Both the position numbers and the translations under genes were made by a program. A stretch of DNA of 64,000 nt, from assembly GCA_951640165.1 (NCBI GenBank), contig OX621252.1, positions 8,340,501 through 8,404,500 on the forward strand, in the 5' to 3' direction. Origin of the DNA: Pseudoips prasinana (lineage: Eukaryota > Arthropoda > Insecta > Lepidoptera > Nolidae). The notes below the pieces were generated by a model that made no database searches, was not told where the DNA came from, and worked only from the letters and a program-made list of their open reading frames with translations. Each line of letters begins with the position of its first letter. Positions within the stretch are counted from its first letter, which is position 1. Shown one piece after another: positions 32,201 to 40,732 of the stretch.

Positions 32201-35200
32201 ACAAATTTGAAGTAGATTTTGGCCACCGTGCGCCTGTATGTACTGTACCCCCAACAGCAGCGGACGGATGCCGCCACAATTTTTATTAAGTGCCCAAAAA
32301 GTAAAAAGCTTATTAATATAATATTTCTTAATTAACTTATTTTTTATTATGTTTCTATATACAGGTAAAAAAGTAGAAAGATAATTGAGTTCATTTCGCC
32401 TAATAATGACTTTTATAGGCACATTATAAATGTACCTATAAAATTAGATACATTGGATTACAATATAGGAATTTTCATAGATTTGTCTATTTTTTATGTA
32501 TAATAATACAACCAATGTTGCTCGTGGATAATGTAGCTTTTGATTTTATCCATTATGTAATGGATAGAAAATAAAGGCCAAACTATTTTACTTAATAATC
32601 TTAATTTATAAGTTACGATAACAAGAGTTGAAAATGTTTTATTTGTTTTAGAAATTATTAAATATTTCAGGATTTTAAAAATCATTTGCTGCTGTTGTTG
32701 ACATATAATTTTCATCGTCGGAGCATTATGCCGATTGCCAAACAGGGGCTCTATCGGCTAATTCGCCGACGATCGATTTCTTAAATGGCGTTCAAATTAA
32801 TAAAAGTTAAAAATGACTTAAACAATCGTTACGTCATTTTAACCTTTATTTATTTGAACGCCATTTAAGAAATCGATGTACGGCGACTTAGCCGGTAGAG
32901 CCCCAGTTTTTGCACACACTATCTGATCATCATCATCATCATATCAGCCGAAAGACGTCCACTGCTGGACAAAGGCCTCCCCCAAAGATCTCCACAATTG
33001 CCGGTCTTGCGCTATCCGCATCCAGCGATTTCCAGCGACCCGCACAAGATCATCGGTCCATCTTGTAGGGGGCCTGCCCACGCTGCGTCTTCCGGTTCGT
33101 GGTCGCCACTCGAGAACCTTTCTGCCCCAACGGCCGTTGGCTCTACGAGCTATGTGCCCTGCCCACTGCCACTTCAGCTTGGCAATTCTTCGGGCTATGT
33201 CGGTGACTTTGGTTCGCCTGCGGATTTCGACATTTCTGATGCGATCCCGCAGGGAAACTCCGAGCATAGCCCTCTCCATTGCTCTTTGGATGACCTTGAG
33301 CCTTCTAATAAGGCCCATAGTGAGCGACCACGTCTCTGTTCCGTATGTCATCACTGGCAACACACACTGGTCGAAGACTTTCGACTTGAGACACTGCGGT
33401 ATTTTGGACGAGAAGATGTTACGTAGCTTCCCGAACGCTGCCCATCCGAGTTGGATTCTACGATTGACCTCCTTCTCGAAGTTGGACTAGTTGGATGGTC
33501 TGTCCTAGGTAAATATAGTTCTCTACAACTTCGAGTGCAGAGTCACCAACTTTCAATTGAGTGGGTGCAACATGGACATGATTTTCGTCTTATCCATGTT
33601 CATTTTCAGACCCACTTGTTGAGAGACTCTGCTGAGGTCATCGAGCATTGTACCGAGGTCTTCCATGGTCTCAGCCATGACTACGATATCATCGGCAAAT
33701 CGAAGGTGAGTGATGTACTCGCCATTGACATTGATGCCAAAGCCTTTCCAGTCCAGAAGCTTGAAGACGTCTCCCAATGCAGCGGTGAACAGTTTCGGAG
33801 ATATAACATCTCCCTGTCTCACGCCTCGCTGCAAGTGGATAGGTTTCGAGATCTGGTCCTGGAGTCGCACTGACATAGTGGCGTTTTCATACAAACACTT
33901 TATCACCTCGATATACCGGTAGTCAATTTGGCACCTTATGAGAGACCTCAGCACGGCCCATGTTTCGATAGAATCAAAGGCTTTCTCATAGTCCACAAAC
34001 GCTAAGCACAGTGGCTTGTTATACTCTTCAGTCTTCTGTATAACTTGCCGCAGCGTATGTATGTGGTCTATGGTGCTAAAGCCTTTTCGGAAACCGGCTT
34101 GTTCGGGAGGCTGGAAGTCTTCAAACCTGCGCGCGAGACGGTTCGTAACGACCCTCGAAAACAACTTGTAAACATGGCTCAGCAGTGTGATGGGTCTATA
34201 ATTCTTCAATAGGGTTTTGTCGCCCTTTTTGAAGAAGAGCACCACCACACTTCTGTGCCATGCTTGTGGCGTTTGACCATCTAGTATGACGGAGTTAAAT
34301 AACTTCTGAAGGGCCCGTAGGATTGGTGTACCACCCGCCTTCAGAAGCTCTGCTGTAACTCCATCATCACCAGGCGCCTTGTTGTTCTTGAGTTGTTTGA
34401 GAGCCATTCTAATCTCGTACAGGCTGTCGTCCGGGATGTCTTCGGTGTAATGTCGGGTTAGTCGTGCTCTGGGATCTGAGGCATGACTTTTGTCAAGTGG
34501 CTGTGTTGTCGTATATAACTGTCCGTAGAACTTCTCGATCTCTCCCAGCAACTCAGGTTTAGACGTGACGATTCTACCATCCTCAGTCTTCAGCTTCGTC
34601 AGTTGGCTCTGTCGAACAGACAGAGCTCTTGCGAACACTTTGGAGCCTTTGTTCCGCTCAATGGCCTCTTTAATACTAATTGTATTAAATTGCCGCGTCT
34701 CGCGAGTCAAAGACTTTGAGATCTGTCTGTTGAGCTGCCGATATCTGGTAGCATCATCTGAGGATGTCAGAACCATTTTCCGTCTATCTTCCATAAGTTG
34801 CAGGGTAAAGTCAGAGATCTTCTTAGTTCTGTTTGTACGGCGGGCCTTGAAGACCTTAGACCCAGCCGTATGGACAGCTTCTACGAGCCTGTCATAGTAT
34901 GAGTCCACTTCCTATCTGCACAGTATAAATATGGACAGTAAGGTAACTAAGCCTAGTTGATGAAATAATTACCTACGCTCTATTGAAGCTGTAGGGTTGT
35001 AACTTTTAATGTTTTAGATACCTATTATTATTTTTTATTAAAACATATTAGTTTTATAAAGCAGCAGAACGGTTAAAACACGAAAGCTTCCGTTTTGATG
35101 AAGCCGAGTTCAAACAGTCGTATACTACGCAATAAAATATACGCAATAAAAATAGAACGGATCGACCGATGTTACTGAACTTGTTAGTAAGATAGGTTTG

Positions 35201-38200
35201 CGCGTACCGTCGGCGTTACTTCGAAGATACCACCTTCTTCATACTCCTGCCGCTCAGAGCAACTATAGAAGAAACTCGTTTCTGTTGAGGGCTCGCCATC
35301 TGTACAATGATGCGTGCCAGAGAGTTGACATTGATCCTTTTAATATCAGCGCTCCACAGGTGGAAAAGATCTTATGTAACAAATATTTTTCTTAAAATGT
35401 AATGGTTAATCATCACCATTTTATTGAGTGCCTGTACTGCCTTTAATTACCAATTGTTTAAATCGTATAAGTGAAAACTTGTAATTGGCCTTAACTTAAA
35501 CATACAACCTTATTAGTATTTAAAAAGCTGTAAGTTTTCTAAATAAAATAAAATATACGCCACTCGTTTTGACGCGGCACTCACTACTGGCAGCACCGCG
35601 ACAACTTTTGAGAGGTCTTGTCGATGCGCACGTTTGTATGAGTATGCCTTTTCGACCGTTTGTAGGTAATTTCCGTACTGTCTATTTTTATACTGAGCTG
35701 TCTCAATTAGAAATTTCTTATCTACTTACTACCTACTTCTGCTATTGTAACATTTTATTTTATATTTAACTAGCTGTGCCCGCGACTTCGTCCGCGTGTT
35801 AATTAGTTTATTTCGTTTTTCTTGTAAAATAAAAGAATTTTTCTAAAATAAAAGTAGCCTAAGTTACTCCTTATTACATCAGCTACCTGCCAATAAAAGT
35901 CCCGTCAAAATCGGTCCAGCCATTTCAGAGATTAGCCGGAACAAACAGACAGACAGACAGACAAAAATTGTAAAAAATGTCATTTTGATGTATGTACCGT
36001 ATATATATTCATATTAATGTAGTAAAAACCGGTTATTTCAATATTACAAACAGACACTCCAATTTTATTTATATGTATAGATTATGCTTCGTCGTTATAA
36101 TGTGTCGTTTAGGTGCGAAAATAAATGTTATTTCTTTTTCGGTCTTTATTTTTATTTGTCTTATTTCTTTTAACTTTCTTTTCTTTAATTTAGTTTATTT
36201 AATACTAGCTGGTGCCCGCGACTTCGTCCGCGACAATTTTGAATGATTACCAATGTAACTACTTACTTCTAGCTTAATCTAAAAAAAAATACTTTTACAA
36301 GAAATAAGCAATATAAATTTAAGAAAACTTAACCTATAAATAACCTAGTTAAGAAATAAACTAAAGACTACTTTGCTACTTTTATTTAAAAAAAAGACCC
36401 GATATCATAAACCCAAAAATATCAAAGAATACATATCAATTGTCCTTAAGTAAAGTCAGTAAGTCAAATAAAGTAATATAATAATCAACGATGCATTAAT
36501 CACCAAGGTAACTCCCATTAGCTTAGGTTGCGACCACGGCATTGATAGGTCTAATATCACATTTTGTTAACGAAACCATAGCGCGATCTAAAACGATGAT
36601 TACACCATCTACTAACAAAAATATAACCTTGTAAAGCGGTAAAATTAAGATGTGGGCATATATTTAGGGTGAGATTTAGGCGATCATCTTTTAATTCAGT
36701 TTTGGACTACCTTTTACTTCAAGCATTTATTTATTTTAACCGATATGTCAAATGAAAATCTGAGAGAAAATGAGAATGAGCTTTTATATCTGAAACGATA
36801 TAAAAGCCATCGAGTTACAAAATTGTGAACTTGTAGATCAGTAAAATTAAGATGATATTTTTTGGGTGCGATCATCTCGACACGAACAATTTATAATACT
36901 ACGTTAACTCGAATTTTGGGTCTAAGACTTTTTTTAATATGTTATGAAAAATACCAAAAAGCAGAAGTTACAAATCTTATAAAACGCTAAATCTTTACTT
37001 AGACGACAACAAACACAACATTTTAAGCAATAAGAAACGAATTTCTCTATAATTTAATTTGGCGTACATTTTTGGTGTTGACCTATTGAATCAGTTATAG
37101 ATTACCTTTTTAACAACAAATTATTCCCTTGATTGCTTTATTTTTAACTGAAATACCAATTTACATGCTTTAACTCCAAAAAAAAAACAGTTTTTCATAC
37201 AAACTTACATCCCCTATTTTAGTCGTCTTTAGGGGTGGAATTTTCAAAAAGTCCTGATGATATATTTATAATGTTTAAATGAAAGGCGAAATACAAATTT
37301 TCATGCGTTTACCTTAAAAAATGTCACATTTTTCATACAAACTTCCATCCCCTATTTGTCACCCTAAGGGCTGGAATTCCCAAAAATCCTGAAATACATA
37401 TTTTTAAATGAAAGGTCAAATACCAATTTTCATGAGTTTACTTTAAAAAATGTCACATTTTTCATACAAACATCCCCTATTTGTCACCCTACGTGGTAGA
37501 ATTCTCGGAAATCCTGAAACACATACTTTTAATTTTTAACTGTAATGCTAAATACCAATTTTAATGCGTTTAACTTGTTGGCACTTTTTTCATATAAACT
37601 TACATCCCCAATTTTACGACCTTGGGGGTGGAATATTCAAAAATCCTGAAATATATATTTTAATTTTTAACTGCAAGTCTATATACTAAAGCCTTTAACA
37701 TCAAAATTAAGCACTTTCATAAAATATTTCATCCCTTATTTTAGTAGTATTATGGTGGTATTTTCAAAAACCCTTCTTCAGTGGATGCCTACGTCATAAA
37801 AGGTAACTACTGTCAAATTCAATCCTAGTCCAGTCCAGTCAATTCAAGTCCTAACTGCAGCCGTTTAGACTGTGTGTTGATATGACATATCAACACACAG
37901 TATAAAATTCAGGCAGTATAAAGTTCAGTCAGGCAGTATAAAATTATATCCCCTATTTTCCGCCCTTGGGGGTGTAATTTCCAAAAATCCTGAAGTAAAT
38001 GCTATATATTTTTAACAGAAAGGCCAAATACTCATTTTCATGCGTTTAACTTCAAAAATATCGCATTTTTCATACAAACTTACATCCCCTGTTTTATGAC
38101 CTTCGGGGTGGAATTTTAAAAAATCCTGAAATACATATTTTTTTATTTTTAACTTAAAAGCCAAATGCTAATTTTCATGCGTTTAACTTAAAAATTGGGA

Positions 38201-38678
38201 CTTTTTTCGTACAAACTTACATCCCCTATTTTTTGCCCTTGGGGTGAAATTTCCAAAAATCCTGAAACATATATTTTTTATTTTTAACTGCAAGGCCAAA
38301 TACCAACTTTCATGCCTCTAACTTCAAAAACGGCAAAGTTTCATACTAACTTCGCACCCCCGTTTTACCCCCTTAGGGGTTGAATTTCGAAAAATCCTTC
38401 CTTATTCCTTGTCTACATTATAAAGAAAACATCTGTCCAAAATTTCAGCTTTCTAGAGCCAAGGGTTTGGGCTGGGCGTTGATGAGTCAGTCAGTCAGTC
38501 AGGACTTCTCTTTTTATTTATATAGATTATATGCAATTAACATTTAAGTATACGTTCTTGAGCAAAGTGAGGTATGTAAGTTTACAATAGAATTACTTAC
38601 CATTATATCACCGAACGATTGTGAAACAACTAGATATTTTAAAATTAAAATAGATGATATTATTTTAGAAGACGCCAT
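17129..38678 (-). CDS. N-acetylneuraminate lyase-like protein, copy B (7 exons, spliced)
   Basis: Minus-strand paralogue of copy A spread over 21.5 kb. Exons: 38678-38601, 29431-29305, 22532-22387, 21278-21110, 19978-19842, 19328-19145, 17283-17129. Lengths 78,127,146,169,137,184,155 and phases match copy A, giving 996 nt or 331 residues with no internal stop found. Seen: hydrophobic exon 1; GTAGEG loop; LFYYDIP with the catalytic Tyr; FKGLK with the Schiff-base Lys; GPARAP near the end. The C-terminus is 8 residues shorter than in A. Intron 1 (9.2 kb) and intron 2 (6.8 kb) are filled with retrotransposons, yet the exons look intact, which suggests recent or continuing selection. The role is inferred as a possibly secreted NAL-type aldolase; the substrate is unknown. 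Confidence 0.82.
17478..17617. mobile_element. MITE with gtacagacgccagcac terminal inverted repeats
   Basis: 140 bp, gtacagacgccagcacatc at one end and its complement at the other, with the caatctgtcaaattt arm repeated in reverse. It lies in the 3-prime flank upstream of copy B last exon, within intron 6. Confidence 0.78.
18127..18995 (+). mobile_element. SINE family 3 interrupted by a TIR element
   Basis: The head and body (18127-18268) match the SINE at 16128 and the end (18945-18995, tttgtaaagtagcagcggga, acgagcgttgtc) completes it. The middle is a 673-bp inverted-repeat element. Confidence 0.78.
18269..18941. mobile_element. Non-autonomous DNA element with about 180-bp inverted repeats
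   Basis: The ends tagtccatgagctggcacgc and its near-complement at 18941 open inverted arms of about 180 bp (18269-18455 and 18745-18941) sharing gcatttttg-gtaggtatttg and gaaaacttgtcc segments. TTT flanks both sides, consistent with a 3-bp duplication inside the SINE. No transposase is encoded. Superfamily not assigned. Confidence 0.75.
19145..19328 (-). CDS. NAL-like copy B, exon 6
   Basis: 184 nt, acceptor ATTGCAG, donor GTAATA. It encodes LFLAPAVFMGLENSIMAETN and a following amphipathic stretch ending GLQSP. As in copy A, the usual glycine-rich loop is absent. No duplicated acceptor fragments were seen upstream, unlike copy A. Confidence 0.84.
19842..19978 (-). CDS. NAL-like copy B, exon 5 (Schiff-base Lys)
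   Basis: 137 nt, acceptor TCCACAG, donor GTAAGT. It encodes DMVEFIIQATKRIPTFKGLK, then EERFETALRVQPILKKDQ. The Schiff-base Lys of FKGLK is kept. Confidence 0.85.
20117..20258. mobile_element. MITE with gtacagacgccagca terminal inverted repeats
   Basis: 142-bp copy in intron 4 of copy B with both ends present (gtacagacgccagcagatcc and gctggcgcctgtac). Confidence 0.75.
21110..21278 (-). CDS. NAL-like copy B, exon 4 (catalytic Tyr)
   Basis: 169 nt, acceptor TATCAG, donor GTAAAG. It encodes ARYSEWMGVDAILALPEIYY, KPYTVEGLVYNMECIARAAP, then TPLFYYDIPALTNVQ. It is highly similar to copy A exon 4, with the active-site Tyr conserved. Confidence 0.88.
21323..21387. repeat. Perfect 31-bp inverted repeat
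   Basis: aaaaatatttataactattg...catgcat at 21323-21353 is the exact complement of 21357-21387, with a 3-base centre. It lies 45 bp upstream of copy B exon 4. Tip of a MITE or cruciform-prone sequence. Confidence 0.85.
21990..22336 (-). mobile_element. tRNA-derived SINE, family 1
   Basis: Third copy of the family, in intron 3 of NAL-like copy B, 50 bp from the exon 3 donor side. The B box ggttcaaatcc is intact. Confidence 0.78.
22387..22532 (-). CDS. NAL-like copy B, exon 3 (GTAGEG loop)
   Basis: 146 nt from a TTTCCAG acceptor to a GTAAAT donor. It encodes SGTAGEGPTLSVVEVKTL and VIVQIGGRPLPDIEDL. Its first 37 nt and the acceptor belong to a five-fold 102-bp tandem array that runs upstream in intron 2; only the unit next to the exon body continues into coding sequence. 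Confidence 0.85.
22496..23005. repeat. Tandem array of five 102-bp units covering a splice acceptor
   Basis: Units begin at 22496, 22598, 22700, 22802 and 22904 with exact 102-bp spacing and very few differences. Each unit holds the first 37 nt of copy B exon 3, its TTTCCAG acceptor and about 65 bp of intron. The high identity implies recent unequal exchange or slippage. Confidence 0.92.
23321..23505 (-). mobile_element. tRNA-derived SINE, family 3
   Basis: Reverse copy: ttgcaagtgtggcgcagcgg-type head at the right end, B box near 23445, and the body with the ttatatatttgtaaagtacc and cgacacagggattagattcc segments on the minus strand. Confidence 0.72.
23652..23880 (+). mobile_element. SINE family 2, 3-prime end cut by gypsy LTR
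   Basis: Starts gggcctgctggcttggttgg and runs through tctgcttagtttgggatcag. It stops a few bases before the 5-prime LTR at 23886 without the usual (TTA)n tail. Confidence 0.65.
23886..24479 (+). repeat. 5-prime LTR of Ty3/gypsy-type element
   Basis: Begins TGTCGGAGATAGTTAAAAAT and is repeated with few changes at 28445-29038 with identical spacing to the gag ATG (615 bp in both). It contains a TATA-like ccccatataag near 24170-24180. The 3-prime boundary is approximate and was set just before a tRNA-primer-like tggctacttaatccc. Confidence 0.8.
24501..25037 (+). pseudogene. Gag-like protein of the gypsy element
   Basis: Starts MGTPNPDVPLLVPSDP right after the LTR/primer site and runs 178 codons to a TAA. 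The middle has FNPDLPSNALALSNTVD, then GGALIIALSEALKGSAATWL and MTWLDFKSLFISRFDVTE, the typical Ty3/gypsy capsid-region pattern. It stops early with no CCHC knuckle; the next 500 bp contain no intact protease or RT. The in-frame upstream Met at 24465 lies in the LTR border and is unlikely to be used. Confidence 0.75.
25590..26345 (+). pseudogene. Integrase remnant of the gypsy element
   Basis: Broken frames on the plus strand show integrase core words: HTVHIDVTGKLGG with the first catalytic Asp, IVADQGRCFASKHFKEFCD with the second, and ANGQVERVMRTLKGMLTAVE with the Glu. Near 26155-26265 a GPY/F-type end (HFVLIENDE, KFKGPYKIIELLDGDRYLLK) follows, a Ty3/gypsy hallmark. Indels and stops separate the segments. 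Reverse transcriptase and RNase H are absent, so the element was internally deleted. Confidence 0.75.
26397..26714. repeat. 25/30-bp minisatellite in the gypsy element (left part)
   Basis: About eleven tandem units of ggttgtctatcttgacttg plus acgccaatgtg, alternating with a shorter form lacking one ttgact. The array continues at 28029 after an R1-clade insertion. It lies between the integrase remnant and the 3-prime LTR. Confidence 0.9.
26715..28028 (-). mobile_element. R1-clade non-LTR retrotransposon, 5-prime truncated
   Basis: Minus strand. The poly-A tail appears as poly-T at 26715-26743, and tggtggtct at 26706-26714 and 28029-28037 is the target duplication. It is inserted into the gypsy minisatellite. 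GC content is far above the surroundings. The 3-prime UTR is related to the insert at 11379, and the coding end is related to the larger R1-clade copy at 58124. Confidence 0.88.
27196..28028 (-). pseudogene. R1-clade ORF2 C-terminal part
   Basis: From 28028 the frame reads ALQRLLPNLGG, EEVRHLYCGVIRSMAL, then a single TAA where the 58124 copy has Tyr, then VQRVVAIRVVRGYRTISFEA and ILTGHGCFGEYLCRIGREAT to a final zinc-knuckle FHHCGGGPDSAQHTLEEC. The first knuckle Cys is Phe here (Cys in the 58124 copy). The 223 codons from 27867 down are open. Post-RT region only; no RT or endonuclease. Confidence 0.82.
28029..28230. repeat. Minisatellite in the gypsy element (right part)
   Basis: Continuation of the 26397 array; units drift to ggatgtctatcttgactcct and atgcggg toward the 3-prime LTR. 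Confidence 0.85.
28445..29111 (+). repeat. 3-prime LTR plus start of gag (partial second element)
   Basis: The LTR (28445-about 29038) is followed by the primer site and gag start MGTPNPDIPLLIPSDPT, diverging from the first copy at about 29111. An ordinary 3-prime LTR would end at the LTR border, so this is an LTR-internal-LTR-internal arrangement that is truncated on the right. Confidence 0.82.
29305..29431 (-). CDS. NAL-like copy B, exon 2
   Basis: 127 nt from a TTTCAG acceptor to a GTACGT donor. It reads DDLTGVFAAVFTPVDARGHL, then VNVIPEYAQYLADEYGNGVL. Same length and phase as copy A exon 2. It sits 190 bp from the end of the gypsy-derived repeat, so the transposon insertions did not disturb the exon. 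Confidence 0.85.
29541..29693 (-). mobile_element. RTE 3-prime end, short insertion with target duplication
   Basis: 153 bp of the same RTE terminus (tcatcatcatatcagccg to cctgcccacgctg) flanked by ctttttcttca at 29530-29540 and 29694-29704. It shows a clean 5-prime-truncated retrotransposition into intron 1 of copy B. Confidence 0.85.
29792..30230 (+). repeat. ggccaagtgcgagtcggact repeat
   Basis: cggccaagtgcgagtcggac at the left and ggctacggaaccctaaaaat at the right, a common moth repeat. Other copies: 38908-39125, 40025-40617 (minus) and 53563-53858. Confidence 0.75.
30231..30740 (-). pseudogene. Possible decayed DNA-transposase relic
   Basis: On the minus strand short frames read LSRGERLQAVCMLANGDIQRIV near 30700 and EIVLADELCLFRSNVQKYH near 30340, reminiscent of the N-terminal helix-turn-helix and the central DE-region of Tc1-like transposases. 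Many stops. Weak; no end repeats were located. Confidence 0.3.
30752..30905 (-). repeat. gccccgcggttttacccgcg-family repeat
   Basis: ataaaggcgaaagtttgagt to aaagtttaacgcgggtta on the plus strand, i.e. the reverse of the 3031 copy. Confidence 0.65.
31134..31400 (+). repeat. gccccgcggttttacccgcg-family repeat
   Basis: tactagctgtgccccgcggt at the left, then tatgttgacccgtaatattc and acatacagataaacagacg, ending tagatcacgccccaag. Colinear with 56247 and the reverse of 49985. Confidence 0.7.
31999..32422 (-). pseudogene. Reverse transcriptase relic (RT motifs 1-3)
   Basis: Minus-strand frames show GGIRPLL in one frame, then YRRTVAKIYFKFVFNRYPNL, GFKGACEAAAHSFSTYWDSN and DKVDVKNTFNSENRYTLLAE in another. 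The D-x-KNTFNS pattern with the preceding GC-EAA-H block fits the RT palm start with its first catalytic Asp. Frameshifted, no flanking domains, clade not assigned. Confidence 0.55.
32746..32903. mobile_element. Palindromic MITE, PIF/Harbinger-like (copy 4)
   Basis: 158 bp, internally shorter version with the same ends (gggctctatcggctaattc), flanked by CAG at 32743-32745 and 32904-32906. It sits about 20 bp from the RTE insertion. Confidence 0.82.
32944..33363 (-). pseudogene. RTE C-terminal domain, out of frame with RT
   Basis: 139 codons including VMTYGTETWSLTMGLIRRLK, KWQWAGHIARRANGRWGRKV and GRRSVGRPPTRWTDDL, the conserved tail of RTE ORF2. It is separated from the RT frame by an interval (33364-33552) with stops and a probable single-base shift; the amino acid order still matches the family. 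Confidence 0.82.
33553..34908 (-). pseudogene. RTE reverse transcriptase (main fragment)
   Basis: Open frame of 451 codons. The linker is followed by RT motifs: NNKAPGDDGVTAELLKAGG, NYRPITLLSHVYKLFSRV, AGFRKGFSTIDHI, LAFVDYEKAFDSIE (first catalytic Asp), LQRGVRQGDVISPKLF, and LRFADDIVVMAET (catalytic FADD). It is the RTE-type RT seen widely in moths. The N-terminal endonuclease is missing because of 5-prime truncation, and the frame breaks just after KMNMDKTKIMSML. It cannot encode a complete protein. Confidence 0.85.
35170..35560 (+). pseudogene. Non-LTR retrotransposon ORF2 end and 3-prime UTR
   Basis: Plus-strand frame with RRNSFLLRARHLYNDACQRVDI, then ISAPQVEKILCNKYFS, like the C-terminus of Jockey/CR1-type ORF2, followed by an AT-rich 3-prime tail with aataaaataaaata near 35545. 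5-prime truncated. Confidence 0.55.
35770..36000 (+). repeat. gcccgcgacttcgtccgcg repeat
   Basis: actagctgtgcccgcgactt, then taaaagtagcctaagttact and cagacagacagacagacaaa. A classic abundant moth repeat; no ORF. Confidence 0.75.
36203..38527 (+). repeat. Long gcccgcgacttcgtccgcg repeat with internal satellite
   Basis: Opens actagctggtgcccgcgact at 36203 and closes cttctctttttatttatata at about 38523, right after (gtca)n at 38483-38500. Its core (37150-38400) is a tandem array of about 130-bp units. It ends about 75 bp from copy B exon 1. Confidence 0.7.
37150..38400. repeat. About nine diverged 130-bp tandem units
   Basis: Recurring words ttcatacaaacttacatccc, gtggaattttcaaaaatcct and ccaattttcatgcgtttaac appear at roughly 37191, 37328, 37458, 37586, 37712, 37935, 38065, 38203 and 38340. 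Units differ by 10-25 percent by eye, so the array is old. Confidence 0.8.
38601..38678 (-). CDS. NAL-like copy B, exon 1 (signal-peptide exon)
   Basis: 26 codons, MASSKIISSILILKYLVVSQ then SFGDIM, ending at ATG before a GTAAGT donor (phase 0). The hydrophobic core SILILKYLVV resembles a signal peptide. Copies A and C end in GDVK and GDLK here, so the terminal Met is a Lys-to-Met change. Confidence 0.75.
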
Positions 38679-38726
38679 GTTTGATAACTCTTTTAGGAAT
38701 GACAGTAAAACAATTTTGCTGTTAAA

Positions 38727-38740
38727 CTTTATATTATAAC
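38727..38740 (-). promoter_or_regulatory. TATA-like element of NAL-like copy B
   Basis: TTATAATATAAAG on the minus strand about 50 bp before the copy B ATG, at the same distance as the TATATAA of copy A. The following bases do not match the TGTACCA shared by A and C. Confidence 0.45.
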
Positions 38741-38907
38741 GCACTCTCTACCTAAGATACAGGATGACGTTCGCACGAGCGCGATCAGTTTCATATATAA
38801 ACGTGGAACGACGGCCGGACAAATCGGCCCGCGATATTGACCCTATCTCGCACCTATTGTCTAGTGGTGCACTAAAACCCACGTAAGTCATAAACGAAAA
38901 AGACTTG

Positions 38908-39125
38908 GCCAAGTGCGAGTCGGACTCGCACACAAAGGGTTCCATACCATTATAAAAACGGGAAAAACATCACGTTTGTTGTATGGGAGCCCCCTTAAAT
39001 ATTTATTTAATCAGCTGTGCAAAATTTCTACCGTACAACTATCACAATTTATGAGATTCAGCCTGATAATAGACGGACAGACAGCGGAGTCTTAGTAATA
39101 GGGTCCCGTTTTACCCTAAAAATAA
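38908..39125 (+). repeat. ggccaagtgcgagtcggact repeat (internally deleted)
   Basis: Starts ttggccaagtgcgagtcgga 230 bp upstream of copy B exon 1 and ends ggtcccgttttaccctaaaa, about 220 bp versus 600 bp for the full copy at 40025. Confidence 0.7.
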
Positions 39126-39687
39126 GCAGGATGAATTTTCAACTAAGTAATATTGCCGGATTAATTTTTCATTTGAAGTATACAGTCAACCTAGGACGTC
39201 GTTTTCGCTCGCTTTCACAGCTTCACCGGACATCATGACGGATATCAGTTCCTTTTGTTTCTTAGAAAACGTATGTATCTAATTTTTATAGATAACTATT
39301 CTTTTCCATGTATAATCTTAATTAAACCTTGTGCTGGGCTCCGTCGGAGACACACTTGGAATACTCACCCTGTAGTATTGTAATAAACCATAAATCGTTA
39401 GAGAAAATTAATTGTTCATTGTAATTACTCTTTATCTCTTAATAATTGTTGGTTTGAATACTAACAACTGTCTGCGTGTGCGCACACGCAAGCAATAAAT
39501 ACAAAATGTACTTGGCACCAAATTTAAGTACCCACATTTTGGAATGACTTTATCCAAGTGACCCCAAAGACCATACACCGTGTTATAAGTGAATTATTCA
39601 CATCTTCTCTATGATAATAATAATCCTAAATTTTATCCGACAGTGTGTATCGTTGTCAACTCAAAGCAGAGCGCCTACTCCGCCTAT

Positions 39688-40016
39688 CCTACTAATATTA
39701 TAAACGCGAAAGTTAGTAAGTATGGATGGATGGATGTTTGTTACTCTTTCACGTAAACGACTGAATGGATTTTAATGAAACGTTTCAATAATATAGCTTA
39801 AAATTACAACACATAAGCTACAATTTATTAAGATATGGTGTGAATTTTCCAAAATATGACGATAAGTGTCAAGTAAGTAGGAAAAAATCTACCATCTGCG
39901 AGCTAGTCCGGCGTGCACTGCCAAAACCGCTAGAGGTAGGTACACATCCTAATAATATTATAAATGCGAAAGTTTGTGAGTATAGATGTATGGATGTGTG
40001 TTTGTTAATATAGATA
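39688..40016 (-). repeat. gccccgcgg-family repeat, two partial copies
   Basis: cctactaatattataaacgc and cctaataatattataaatgc start two reverse copies with tatggatggatggatgtttg and gtgtaggtacaca words. The preceding interval 39126-39687 shows nothing recognisable. Confidence 0.6.
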
Positions 40017-40024
40017 TATCCTTT

Positions 40025-40617
40025 TTTAGGGTTCCGTAGCCAAATGGCAAAAAACGGAACCCTTATAGATTCGTCATGTCTGTCTGTCTGTCCGTCCGTA
40101 TGCCACAGCCACTATTTTCCGAAACTATAAGAGCTGTACTGTTGAAACTTGGTACGTAGATGTATTCAGGAAACCGCATTAAGATTAAGAAAAAAATAGA
40201 AAAAGAATAATAATTTTGGGGTTTCCCCATACATAGAAATGAAACTCAAAAAAAAATTTTCATCGCACCCATACATGTGGGGTATCTATGGGTAGGTCTT
40301 AAAAATGATATTGAGGTTTGTAATATAATTTTTTTCTAAACTGAATAGTTTACGCGAGAGACACTTCCAAAGTGGATATATGAGTGTCCCCCCCCCCTGT
40401 AACTTCTAAAATAAGAGAATAATAAAATTAAAAATATATATGATGTACATTACCATGTAAACTAACAACGAAAATTGGTTTGAACGAGATCCAGTAAGAA
40501 GTTTTTTTTAATGCGACATAAATCGTAAACCGCAATTTACCTTTCATTTAATCAACTGAAATACTTGCTGCTGCGGAACCCTTCATGGGCGAGTCCGACT
40601 CGCACTTGGCCGGTTTT
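40025..40617 (-). repeat. ggccaagtgcgagtcggact repeat (near full length)
   Basis: 593 bp, read on the minus strand from ccggccaagtgcgagtcgga to ggctacggaaccctaaaaaa, with a (tgtc)n patch and a poly-C run at 40390. No coding potential seen. Confidence 0.72.
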
Positions 40618-40732
40618 ATAGATAATAATTCCAAGGTTAAAAAATGCCGTCACCACACTGATAAACTTACTTATATATTATAGATAAATTACGCACAGAC
40701 AGAACGAATAATCATCACACAAATATTTGAAG

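Larger units (their letters stand above)
32926..34911 (-). mobile_element. RTE-clade non-LTR retrotransposon, 5-prime truncated
   Basis: Minus-strand element in intron 1 of copy B. The 3-prime end is an (ATG/CAT)n-type microsatellite at 32926-32940, and ctatctg at 32919-32925 and 34912-34918 is a short target duplication. It contains reverse transcriptase and C-terminal coding remnants but no endonuclease domain. Related short copies lie at 7655 and 29541. Confidence 0.85.

Noticed and set aside
33451..33873. Plus-strand ORFs opposite the RTE element (also 32998-33490 and 34565-34897)
   Set aside because: Antisense shadows of the RT gene.
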